A stretch of 64,000 nucleotides of DNA from Bigelowiella natans CCMP2755. Taxonomy: Eukaryota; Cercozoa; Chlorarachniophyceae. The stretch covers positions 86,237-150,236 of the forward strand of contig ADNK01001129.1 in NCBI GenBank assembly GCA_000320545.1, read 5' to 3'. Of this stretch, positions 25,876 to 38,600 are shown one piece after another (the first letter of the stretch is position 1; the number at the start of each line of letters is the position of its first letter). The notes under the pieces were generated by a model that saw only the letters and a list, made by a program, of their open reading frames with translations, did no database searches and was not told the origin of the DNA. Both the position numbers and the translations under genes were made by a program.

Positions 25876-28800
25876 CCAAATAGATGGGCTGTCGTCGTCA
25901 CAGGAAGGAGAAGCGGAGGGATTTGAGGAGTCTCTGCTACCGTGGAGCGTCGACTTAGAGCTCAGCCTTGCTCTGTCCATAGGAGCGGTCATCAGCTCCT
26001 TGATTCGGAAACCGATGATGACGATGATGATGATGCCGAGATTAGTGGTAGAACCGCCGCCCATGCCTTCGGTTTCGCAAGCACACCAGCCGGGTATTGT
26101 CGGTGGTGGTGGTGGTGGTGGTGGTGGTGGTGGCGGCTTATTGTCGTTCTCAACCCCCTCTCCCAGCGCGTTCACATCGCCATATACATCTACCGTCGGC
26201 GGCGGTCTACCGTCTTCTTACACCACAACAGCTCCAAGTCTTCTTAATAACAGCAACGCCACAAAGATGATGATGCTGTCGTCTGAGAGCGAAGTAGCAG
26301 CGATGGTTGATCTTAGGCTCCTCAGCACCGACAGCCTCTCAGCAACACCCAGCACCGGCAATAAAGCGACGGGCAACGGCTCCTCCCTGCTGGCAAAAAT
26401 TCTAGGCGGCGTGGCAGCCACGACAGTTGAGAGACTGTGCAAAAGCGTGCAGGCATCCACGTGTTCCGTGCGGCGACCACAGATGAATAGGCAGATGAAG
26501 GCCGCGTTGAAGCCGGCCGAGGATGCCATGCTCGCCTGCCTCCTCGTTCACACCAAGACCGATAGGTGGGCGAGGAGGGCGGTGCAGCTGCTCAGCAATA
26601 AGGATGATGATGATGATGATGACGACGATGTTGACCCGAAGGGGAGGCGGGGGGAGATCGCAGCCATCCTGTCACGGCTCGCCCCCATTTGGGAGAGTAT
26701 GCACGCAATGTTAACGTGGATGATGCTCGAGTCGCAACTGGCCAAGCGTTGGCACCTCCTCGTCGACGCCGTTGTCTCCTCCTGTTCTTTCATTGGAGCG
26801 GGGGAACAGAAGCACGGAGATGGTGGGGATGGTTATCAGAACAAGATGGCGACGGATGTGAAGACGAAAGGAAACAGTGGAGTTGGTGGCAGCAGATCTA
26901 GCGGTATCTTGGACGCCGTGCAGCTGGGCGAGGCTGTAAGTAGGGAACTCAAAGGCGAGAGCAATCAAACCTTGCGAGAATTAGCGACAATGCAGAATCT
27001 GATTGAGGAGGGGAGTGTTAGTGGAAACGATGCTAACGATGATACCATTCTCCAAGCACTAACCAGGAAGGCAACCGACGATGCTTTCGAGGAAATTACG
27101 AGGCGGAGAAGAGTAGTCAAAGCATGCCGCAGCAGCACCAACAGCAACAAAAATAATACACATACACGCAATATATATTTTTATATTTATATATTTATAT
27201 ATATATTTATATTTATATATTTTATTTACATCTTTATAGATACTAGACCCTACTTCCGCATTGTGTATCGTTTGACTCTCTCCATGTCAACAGATGACGC
27301 GCTCGCAGGCTCCACCAGGCGTGAGCAAGCTGGAGAGGAAGAGGAAAGAAGGAAAACATAAACATGCAGCAGGAGAAAAGCACGCCACAGAGACTACAGC
27401 TGCAACGACTACTACATCGTCATCTTCTTCGTCTTTCCTCTCCTCCCCCCCCCCTGGGTTTATACGTCAGGATAGTGTGCCGACCGCCTCTGGAGCTACA
27501 ACGAGCACCTTCCTGAGCGATATTAGCGAGAAGGTGGCGGAGGTGGCAGCCTTACTGGTTACTTGCTGCCTCAACAACAACAACTCCGAGGACGACGACT
27601 GCTTCTCCCCCCTCATCTCGGTAGTAGCTCCTCTCTCTAATGAAATGAATTTAATCGATATTCGCTCAACTATTTCTTGTTCCTCTTTGCCTTCTGATGA
27701 TGAGGGTGATGGTGATGACGACGAGAAGAAGAAGAAGAGGATGATGATGGTGATGATGGCCAGGACGATGATAACAACCAGACAATTTCCCTCCCTCTAA
27801 CTTTCCTCTCTCCCCGTGCAGATTCCTACCGCTAAGTTGCACAATGATGAGCGCGGTGACACGAAGGCGCGATGCCGAGAATACGCGGCCCAGCTCATCA
27901 TCATGGCAGAAATTAGCAGATATTTTCGGTGCGCGGGGCGCGGGCTGATCTCCGCCGGAGCCCTGCAGCAGATCGCGGCGGCGCGCACTTTGAAGGCGCG
28001 AGAGCGCACGCACGCCTACAACGTGACTGCCGGGGTGGTATCGTCCATTTCTGGGCATGCGACGCGGTATTTGTTCTTGTGCACGCTGCCTTGTCAGCAC
28101 TACGGAGAGGGCATCAACGGCAGCGCACCGAGTGCTCGGGGAGTTCTGAGGAAAAGCTTTGAGAAGCTCATCGGAGCGCTTACAGGTCGTCTCGTTTGCT
28201 ATCTGTGCATGCTGAGAATGATAAATTAATTTGAAAAAAGAACCACCTACGTATTCAAAATTTCATCCTTAAACATTGTGTAATCGTAAGTGCCAACTTT
28301 CATCACAGGCGTCATATCGTCGACCAATGTGGAGAAGCCATCCGAGCTGCTGCTGCATCGACTCCTGCTCCATTACTGCATGTTGGGGTATACGCACGAT
28401 GATGCGACCATTATCGAGAGCGCCCAGCTGCCAAAGGTGCTTCTCCGACTTAGCTCCAAAGCTCTGCACTCGCGCGCCTTCACCGCTATAAATGGTGATT
28501 GCAGCTACAACGACAACCTCAAAGACAGCAAAGATACTACCATTAGTGCTGATGTGAATGACGAGGAGGACGATGGATACTCCGACTATGAGGAGTGCTT
28601 ATCGGCCGTCACAGGCGGTAACTTCGTGCAAATGGAGGTGTACGAGTGTCTGGACTGCGGGCTGAGCAATGGCGAATGCTGCTGCGCTATCTGTGCGCGC
28701 AGGTGTCACGCCGGGCACCGCATTAAGTTTAAGCGTCGCTCCAAGGCCTTTTGCGACTGTGGCTTCATGGAGAACTGCCTTTGCATGAGGGCGTTGAGGC

Positions 28801-31800
28801 GAAAACGGTGCCGTGAAGAGCAGGTTGTTCTAGCTCGGTTGGGCATGATCATTTTCCGCGCGCTGGCTACGAGGATTGCAGGATGGCGACGGGGAGCCCT
28901 GGCCGGATTTATGGCCAAGGAGCAGGCAATTTCGCAGCACCGCCTTCTGAGCGGCGCACTGACGCAACTATTCGAAGCCACCGTCGAGAGGACGAGGGAG
29001 TTTGCCTCCCTTCTGGAAAGGAGAGAGTCCCGACAAAGAGGAAGAAGGCAGCAGCATTGGTTGCGGAAAGGGGAGGTGCTTACCCAGGGGGGAGAAGAAC
29101 AAACTGCATCTGTTGTAGTACCCAAGGGTGAGACTGTCGAGGAAAAGGAGTCAGGCCTGCGCGATCTGGTAATATTAATGGTTTGCATATGGTTGAAACT
29201 AACTGAAGAAAAAGAACAAGGAGGAGGAGGAGAAGGAGAAGGGGGAGGAGAGTGATAGGGAGGATAAATATTGAGTACATTCGTTTGATGCCTGCAAATG
29301 TGGCAATGGTAATTTTTAACTTTGCAGGTTCGAATCGGATATTTGTTGCTCCGCATTGTCGACGGCTTCGGTGTAGACAACGACGACAACAACGACGATC
29401 AGAGAATCTCCTCCTCTACAGCGTCATTATTACTTCAGGGTGTGGCTGGCCCTGTGTTGGCGCACTATCTCCTCGCCATCGTGCGTGTGATCGAGTGTGG
29501 GTCGCAGAACATGCAGAGAATTGCTTCCAGGAGCCTGTTGGTGTTGCTCAAACATGTACCACCCACCACACTGCAGCTTGTCAACGAGAAGCAGAACGGC
29601 AATATAGTCGAGAAAACAGCAACGATGGACGACAAAGGGTATCCTCTCCAAATGGGGGAGGATGGCTACGGTGATGGCAATGTAAGAATTGGGAAAGCTA
29701 TGATTGCCAGACTCCTCTCCCTCATTGGCGAGATAACCACTACTCCTGCCATGAAGAAAGAGGAATTGGAGGAAGAGGAGGATGAGGAGAAGGAGGAGGA
29801 GGAGGTAGAAGGAGGTGACGGAGCAATAGGAGAAGGTTGCCGGCAACCCACAACAGACCCTTTCGTAGGGAAGAGTAACCAACAGCTGCTCACAAATTGT
29901 GAGGAGGAGGAGAATCTTGGTAAGGACGAGAAGATGAAGAAGAAGAAAAGGAAGAAGATTGGGGCTAGAGACTGTTCTACGAAAACGAGGGAGATAAAGA
30001 AGAAATCGGCACCTCCACCGCCGGCCAAATACCGACTAGTGCTATGGCGGCCTGATGGTGTACCTGTCAATGCTTATGTGCAGCAGTTTTTGGAGCTTTT
30101 TTACACCCCACTGATGCAGATAATTCACCGACCGGCTGGCGAAGGCACAGAGGGTGGTAGTGCTGGAACAGCCTTCAGGTAACAATTAGTAGTAGAGTAG
30201 TAGTAGTAGTAGTAGTAGTAGTAGGAGTAGAAGTGAGGTTAGTATCATTTCTGTAATTCTGAAACTATCATCTCATCATTCTCAATGCCCTCGTCGTTGG
30301 TATTAGCATCTTGAAATGAAAATAGGAGCCATCGCTGATTCTTGTGTCCTCACTATCATCAGTATGACGATGCTCCGGCAGCGGCTTCACCATGGGCTCC
30401 GGCAATCGTCCTGGGCGACGTTATTCGTCGGCACCCGCAGGACATGCTATAAATTCGGACTCAAGGTCGCCAGAAAGGGTATGCAGTGTCTTGTGGAACC
30501 CTGTACGCCGGACGTGTGCGCAGAGCGCAACCGCGTCCTTGCGCGGCACTTTTCCAGCCGAAGCTTCTGCGTCAGCGGTCAACAGGCTACGGAGCGTGCA
30601 GCGCAGCTTGTCGAGTGCCTTCATACCGTGCTGTCCTCCTCTACCTCAAAGGGGGGCGTAGGCGTATTTGGAGAGTGGAGAAGGCTTGTCAAACAAGTAA
30701 TGGCGGCGGAGCTGACGCGCCTGCCCTCCCTGAGCCACAATAGGGATCAGGTAGGGAGTGATACCGATAAAAAGGAGCAAGAGCGTGGTAAGATGACAAG
30801 GACGGGCGCGTTTGTGAATAGAGGAGCACAAAACGCATATGAGGAGAAGAAGGGGAACAGCAACGGCAGCATTGCAGCAACCAAGCCATCGACTGGAACG
30901 ACGACGGCAGTCTCAATCCGGGCAAGTGTGGTCGGCAGTCTGTGCGTGCTGAGCGGCTTCATGTGCGATCTTGTAAGGGTTGGTGGCACCGTCAGCGTCG
31001 CCGCAACGGACGATAACTACCGCAGTACATCACCTTCGACAGGGGTACGTGAAGACAGAACAGTGTTTCCGAATTAAAATATAGAATTTGAAAGCTTTGA
31101 ACGTATCACCGTGGCGATTGCACAGTTATCTTTTATCGTCATTATCATCATTATCACCACCGCCACCACCACCACCCATGATTTACCATGAGCAATTCAC
31201 AAATCGTTTTCCTTCCAGGCGGGATCCTCGAGTGCGTTGGCCGAGCAGGTTGGAGTGGTGGTCAGCATGGAGCTGGGTTACAACCAAATGCGAGTCGTCT
31301 TTGCGAACGACCCCCGCCAGCGCCCCACTCTCGTCCATCGCTCTAAGCTGCGCGGTGTCAGAAAAGTCTCCGAGCGTTTGCTCGCTGATGCAATCCTGAA
31401 GGAAGAGGACGAGGAGGATGGAGAGAAGGCCAACGACGATGGAAAGCAACGGGCTTCTCCTGGTGCACGATCTTCCTCCTCCTCCTCCTCCTCTTCCCGG
31501 GTTAAAATCGTGGACGCGATATTGAATGCGCTTGAATACTTTGGCCCGCCACCATCAACAGCAGCACGTACTCGGCAGCAGCAGTCGCTCGATGGCTTGC
31601 TTAATCAAGAGGGGAGAAGCATGCGGGAGCTCATGTTCCTCCGCCCTCTTCTCCTGGGCGCACTCAGCATGCTACTGGCCTCCTCCTCAACGACCACGAG
31701 GAGCGGAGGCGGTGGTGGTGGCGACTTGGTGCTTCAGCGGACCCTGCTACAAAGGTACGTAATAGGAAAAGCTGCTGCTGTTGATAATCATAAACCTATA

Positions 31801-31839
31801 AACGCCACATTCTTTGGGGGATGCTGTGATGTAGCTAGT

Positions 31840-31909
<70 letters not shown>

Positions 31910-32535
31910 TGTCTCGCCTGTCTGATAATACCAGGCGTCACTTGCTCCGATTGATCCGTGAGCACGTGAGCTCGAGCCTTAAGTCATCCTCGCAGCAGCA
32001 ACAGCAGCTGCTGCTATCAAATTCTCGGCAAGCTCAGCAGGTGCTCGTTGGGTTTCTGAGCCGATCTATCGCCCGCCTCTACGACCTGTCGACCGCCACT
32101 CCGAAGCTGTTCAGGCATCCTGCAGCAGCTAAGGCAGCGGCTCTCTCCAAGGCCTCACGTCGCTCTGCCCCACCTGACCGTAGTGCCAGAGCTGCTGCTG
32201 CTGCTTCTTCGTGGGGACGAGACAGCAAGGGATATCATCCTCGGTCGCTCATCTCGCGTCGCGAGAGTTTAAGTAGCACTGGGAGCGGTGCTAGTCGTAG
32301 CATACAGGCCGCATATCAGCGGGAATTGCCATACTTTCCTCCTCGCCTTTGGGGAGGGGGGGTCGGTTTTACGGCACTTCCGACTCGATGGAACCGCGAC
32401 CATGCTCCGCATTGCCTCTTCTCTCACGCGAGCTGCCGAATCGTGCAGGTGATGATGATGATGATGAAACTAACGACGATGGTGGTGATAGCTAGGACAC
32501 TGAAAGATTACAACGTTCGTCATTCCTCTCCCAAC

Positions 32536-32594
<59 letters not shown>

Positions 32595-34726
32595 ACATTC
32601 ATGAGTGCTCATGTCCTTATACGTATAACGCAGTATGCTGGCGGTCACTCGAAGCGCATAAAGATGAACAAGGGCGACAACCTACCAGTCACCATCACCG
32701 CAGAGGAGCCCATTCCAGAAGGCCTCATAGGCTACTATTTCGAGGTGCTGCTGTTGCCCCAACAGGCTCATTACGACCCACTCACTAGACGCATAGTGGA
32801 TGACGATGACGGAGAGGATGACGACGATGCTGAGGGAGTTGGGGCAGCAGGAGGAGTCGATAGTAAGAGGAGAAAAGAGCGTAGGCGAAGGAGGCACAGA
32901 AGGTGGAAGCGCCTTGGGCTACACACATCCTCTTCTACTCCAACGACAGCCACGACTGCTGATGACGACGCCTCTGGTTCGTCATCGAAAGCATCTCCCA
33001 AGCAGAGCGATGGCGACAACGACAGCAAATACCGCGGCGACGACAGCGATGATTCCTCCGATTACCACCCGGATGACAGCGGAGAGGAGGATTTCGCACA
33101 CAGGAGGGCCACTCGTATTGGGATTGGCCTATGCGCCGATGGCAGCGCGGCGCTGAAAAAGAACATCCACGGTTGGTGCGAAGGCTCCTACGTGTTCCTG
33201 TCCTCAACGGGGTGCAAGGCGCGCTATCTCGCCAAGGCGAAGCCTGCCGACTCTGCGGAAGACCGGGCGCGGCTGGAGGTGGACGACCTCGTGGACATCA
33301 AGGACTCCGTGGGGAAGTGGGAGCCCGCTACCATCATCCGAAGCAATGCTAGGCAGATCCGCGTGCACTACATCCAGTGGGACTCAAGGTACGACGAGTG
33401 GGTTGATCGCTCCTCCGACCGCCTGGCGACCTTTCGAACCCGCACTGTTGGCGCTGTAGGCCAGCTCTTCCCCGAGCCTTACTACCGGCACGCGTACAGC
33501 GGCGATGATAACATTGACGGCGATGGCGGTAGCGCAGAAGAGAGCGACCCGGCCGACTACTACGACAGCAAAAGAATGACGACGACGGCAGCATCGACGA
33601 GGAGGATGAGGAGAGGGAAAAGGAAGCTAAATGGCGGAGCACGCATTGGCGACGTCATTGGGTGTCTATGGAACAAAGTAGAGCGTACGATTTCCTTCAC
33701 ACGTAACGGCAAATCGCTCGGACCTGCCTTCCAAAACGTAGCTGCACCATCACACGCAGAAGGCGGCGACCACAAAACAGCTTCAACTTTTGCTGCAGGA
33801 GGAGGAGTAGGCGGAGGAGCTGGGAGTGGGATGTTGTTCCCCGCGGTGACTCTCTACGGAACCAAGGTTCAGGTGGCAGTAAACTTTGGCCAAACTCCAT
33901 TTTTCTACCGCCCCGACAACGATCCCGCCCTCCGTTCCGCTATTCTCGCAGTCGAGGCTAAGAATAGGCTTCGACGAGCTGGTAGGCCTCCCAGGTCACC
34001 CCAAAGTACCGCCGAGGTGCCGAACCATTCCAAAAATTCTTTGCCGCTCTCATCTTCACTCAGTCCTGCTGCTGATGCTGCTGCTGCTGCTGCTGCTGCG
34101 GCGGCGACGACCACAAAGAGCAGCGTCCAGGAGAAATGGAGAGCTCGTTACGATGCTGCTCGTAGCATAATTCGTATGGGAGTGCTAGCGGACGGCTGCA
34201 CGCTGGAGCAGGTAGCGCGTGCTCTTGAGCTGCATGGTGACTCGCGCCCCCAGATGATCGAATGGGCTTTTGCAAATCCCATAGCTTTCAAAAACCTTGA
34301 CAGCGGTAGACGACGAGCTAAGAGCAACGACGAGGAAGACGATGGTGACCTGCTGCCTCCCCATAGAGTTATGGCGAAGGCAGCATCTTCTGAAGATTGC
34401 CCTCCACCCCCTTGCTCCCCCGTAAGTGTCGGGGAGATGAATGATAGTGAATTAGGGAGGGGAGGAAGAGATCCATCTCATGGTGGTGGCAACGACACCG
34501 ATTTTGATGTGGAGGACTGGGTCGAAAGCGAGGACGAAGAAGCTCTTTTATGGGAGAAGCTAAACAATAATGTGAGGTTGTGGGAGGAAATTAAAGATGT
34601 GGCTGCCTTTCACGGTATTTCGCATCATGCTGCCGGCATGGCCCCAATAGAAGCTACACCAACAGGGTATGTAAAGCGTCCGCAATCCCTTCCCTGTGTT
34701 TAGCATCATCTAGATCAGCATCTTTG

Positions 34727-34760
<34 letters not shown>

Positions 34761-35572
34761 CTTCGTCTTCGTCGCATGTTATGGTGACTTTTCTCGAATA
34801 CAATCAAATATATCATTCGCAGCGGAAACGGTAGCATCATTCGCTTCCACCGCCTCTGTGAGTCGCCCAGCGAATTATCAAACAACGGCGATGGAGACGA
34901 CGAAGATGAGCAACCCAGTAGCAGCGGTGATGGGAGGGGCGGTGAGGGCGAGCAAGACTCCGCTCTCTTCTCGCTCCTGCAGAACCAGAACTTACAGGTT
35001 GATATCCCTTGTGATGACAATAATACTATTGCTGCTGCTGGTGGTACTCACCTTGCGATGTGTTTATTCTGTGCACAGTCGAGTTATACGATGGGGGGGG
35101 ACTCTGCTGCTGGTGGGCTAGACGGCGTGACCGGCGGTTTGCGCGCCGAGGCTGAGGAGGCGGAGGCGGCACGTACCATCGCGCACATCTCCAACATGGA
35201 CAATTGGTTGTCTCAACTGGAACAGGGCCTTGGCTCCCACAGTCAGCAGATGGAGCGAGTGCAGACGATGCTGCAGCAGCTCCGTCGGCTCAACTTTGGA
35301 TCACTCGCGCACGCCATCATGGCCCTGCCGCAAATACGATCATCGAGTGCCCCGAGGTCGAGTGTTATTGTACTCACTTCGGGGAGAGGCGATGCGAATG
35401 CGTCGGCGTCTTCTCGGGATGGGGGAAGTGGAAGCGGCCAGTTCATTTCGGAAGAACTCTCGTTCTGGTCCGTCGTCTAGCAGTAGCATGATGTGGTGCG
35501 CATGCTGGCATCTGAATGTACTGTATTATATATATTTCCTAAACATTACGTAACATATTTACTCAATCAAAT

Positions 35573-35609
<37 letters not shown>

Positions 35610-38600
35610 CGTGAAAGAAGGAAGTAAAATTCGGGAGAAGGGAAAAAGGAGAGGAAGAGGATGATGATGATGATGATGATGATGTTGTTGATGATATCAT
35701 CACAGGTCCCCCACCGCTATTGCCGGGCGGCAGACAATAGTACAGGAGCAGCTGAGCACGGTGGAGCAGTCGATGACTGGAGCGGAGCCTATGGTGGGTC
35801 TGCGCGTACGCATCTCAGCAACGGCGAAGAAAGATTCACTGTCTGCGGAGTCGTCTCGATCCGAGTTGTTCGACCCTGCGGCGTCAGCATGGCTCCCCCA
35901 AATGGACTACACGGAGGGCAGTATAGGCGTCATCCGTGCCCTTGACTCTGACGACACCGTTCTGGGCAGCGGCGGCGGCGGAGGAGGAGGAGGAGGAGGA
36001 AGCACAAGTCACCAGCGGCAGGCAGAGGAAGGAGACTTTCTGCCTGGGGCTGTCGGTCCCAACCTAGCGCTGGTGGAGGTGTGGGACTGCGAGCGCTCTC
36101 TCGTCTCGATGTTTTGGTATCCTGTGAAGCACTTGCTGTCAAGGCCAGCTTCCAACCAAGATGCCTACCTCGGGCTGGCGACGGAGAGCAGCACGGTGAG
36201 GAGGCTCTGTGATCATCTCCACCACTTCTCTGATTGTATGGCGGCAAAGATTCTCATGCGTCTCTCGCCGTACCTCGTGCATAACCATTACCACTCAAGA
36301 CCAGCCCCAATAAAGAGGAGGACGATGATGCAGCAGTACCGCCCTGAGGTAGTAGCCAAGAGAGATGAGCTAAAGCGGAGAGCGAGAGGGGGGACGAGTT
36401 TTTGTGAGCAGGCATCAGTATATGTTTGTCTTCATCACAATCTTCTCTCTGCGCCATTTTCACCACACACATCTTTGCTCGCCATCATCATCATCATCAT
36501 CATCATATCATCATCACCATCAACGGCTCTAATTGTCCTCCTTACCACAATACTATTATCAGGTGACGCAAACTGCCGACCCTGTGAGCGCGATCTGGCG
36601 TGGCGTGATCAGCAGCGCGCCGCCATCACTTGTTGCTGGCCCCGAGTTTGCTTTGGCGACGACTGCTGACGGTCACGGGCCCGCGGAAGCGTTCCGCACA
36701 AAAATCGTAGGAAGATTGAATAAGGCGCTTGTTGCGATGAACGAGGTAGTCACCTCGCGGCTAATCAAGGACACGCTGAAGGTTGCATCGGTCCGCCTGC
36801 TAAGGCTAGATACGGTCCTCTGCACGAAGCCACTGGCACCAAAACCACGAGTGAATGTCTCTTTAGATCTACTGCTGCCAAGAGAAGAGGAAAAAGCAGC
36901 AAACCACCGTCGAGCCGAGGAGTATTATTACCAATACTTGCGCAGGCACCGGTACCCTGATCACAGCTGGCCTGAGGTCATGGACGACTATCTTCCAATG
37001 CTGCAAGTCATGATGACGAAACACCCCTTCTGGTGCTGCCAGCTGCTGCGTTGTGCGGCCTCGCTACTGGTGGACTCGACAAAAGCCTTCCACTTCAGGT
37101 CGAAGCTATCCGACGTCACGCCGGCGGGCCGCACGTGTGTTGTCTGGAGCAAGCGCGTCCGCGTAAAGGATGCGGCCTCTCTGGTAAGTATGATGGTTGT
37201 GATAGGTGACGACGATGATGATGATGATGATGATGGTGATGATGGTGATGACAGTAGTTCAGCGATATTGTCCTCTGACGTGATGATCATGGTCAACGAT
37301 GGTGGGCTGTGATCACCACTATCGTTTCTTGACCAAAACTTGATATCATCATCAAACTCTTGTTCCCTGGACCGCCAAGTGACATTTGCTGATCGTCTTC
37401 CCCTCATCATCCTTTGTTGTGCCTTCCTATGCTACTACTACTACTACTACTACTACTACCACTACTACTACTACGATCCCCGTTTTTCACAGCTTGTGGC
37501 CTTCGATTCGTCCTGTCGCCTGCCATCCGGCGTACTGTTGTCATTCTACCGTAACAAAGAGTGCACAGAGCTCATTCGCTGTCTCTCGCATAGTAGCAGC
37601 GTCTCTTCCTCGTCCCCACTTAGTGGGGCGGGAGGAACGCAAGGCAGCAGCGCCTGTCTCACATCATTCACGGTGCCCAGCGCCGCTGTTTGGATTCGCT
37701 GCTCGGTAGTAGCAGTAGTAGTAGTAGTAGTAGTAGTAGTTGTTGTTATTGTGGTAGTAGTGGTAGCAGTAGTAGCCACGTCATCGTAGCGGTGTGGGCT
37801 GAGTAGGGCGAGAAGGGTGATAAGAACTAGTCATCATTATCACCAAGGGCAACTCCATTGCCGCCAGCTTCTAACTCGCCCTTCCCTCCCCCACCACCCC
37901 CCACCCCTTCCATTCCCCAGGTCTCCACCCAAGCGCAGAACATGGGCAGCAAGGCGTCCTCATCATCGAACAACGACTACATATCATTGCGATTCACGAT
38001 CAGCCCTGTCTCTGCAAAGCTGCCGCTGGCTTGCTGGATTGCTCATCAGGTGATGAACTCCCATGCCCATATTGTGGCTGAGTTGGGCAGGTCTGCAGAA
38101 GCAGCTATAGCGGCTAGAAGTCATCGTGGAAAGCAGCACCCACCAGAAACGCCTGCTCCTGTGAGAACAGAATCTCCTACTGAGGGACCCTCATCATCAT
38201 CATCATCATCATCATCGCCATTACCATTGAGCGCCGAGCGCCTTTCATACCTTGAGATAAACCGCAAAGCATCATTGGCGATCTTGAAGTGTGTGTACCA
38301 CGAGTGCGTAGGACTGCTTTCCTTGCCTCAAACACCCGCACAGGTCAGAGTCCTTGTCCTACGCCTGCTCAGCAGGCTGCTGTTAGTTACGGCGCGCTCA
38401 CCCAGGGAAGAAGGCGAAGGAGCATTTGAAAGCAAAGGAGGAGGAGGAGGTGAAGGAGTAGGAGGGAGCGTGTTGTTTGGAAACATGGCGGAGCTCGGAA
38501 CAGCTTTCAATTCAATGCGGAAAATATACCAACAAGAGGCCGATAATACCGCGGCATCCCAATCTGCCGACAGGTACACCAGGCTGCTACCTCTCTGCAA

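Noticed and set aside
30365-31045. Independent RING or other enzyme gene in the cysteine-containing exon
   Set aside because: Cysteines near 30440-30570 do not form a ring or ZZ pattern; the exon continues the ligase.
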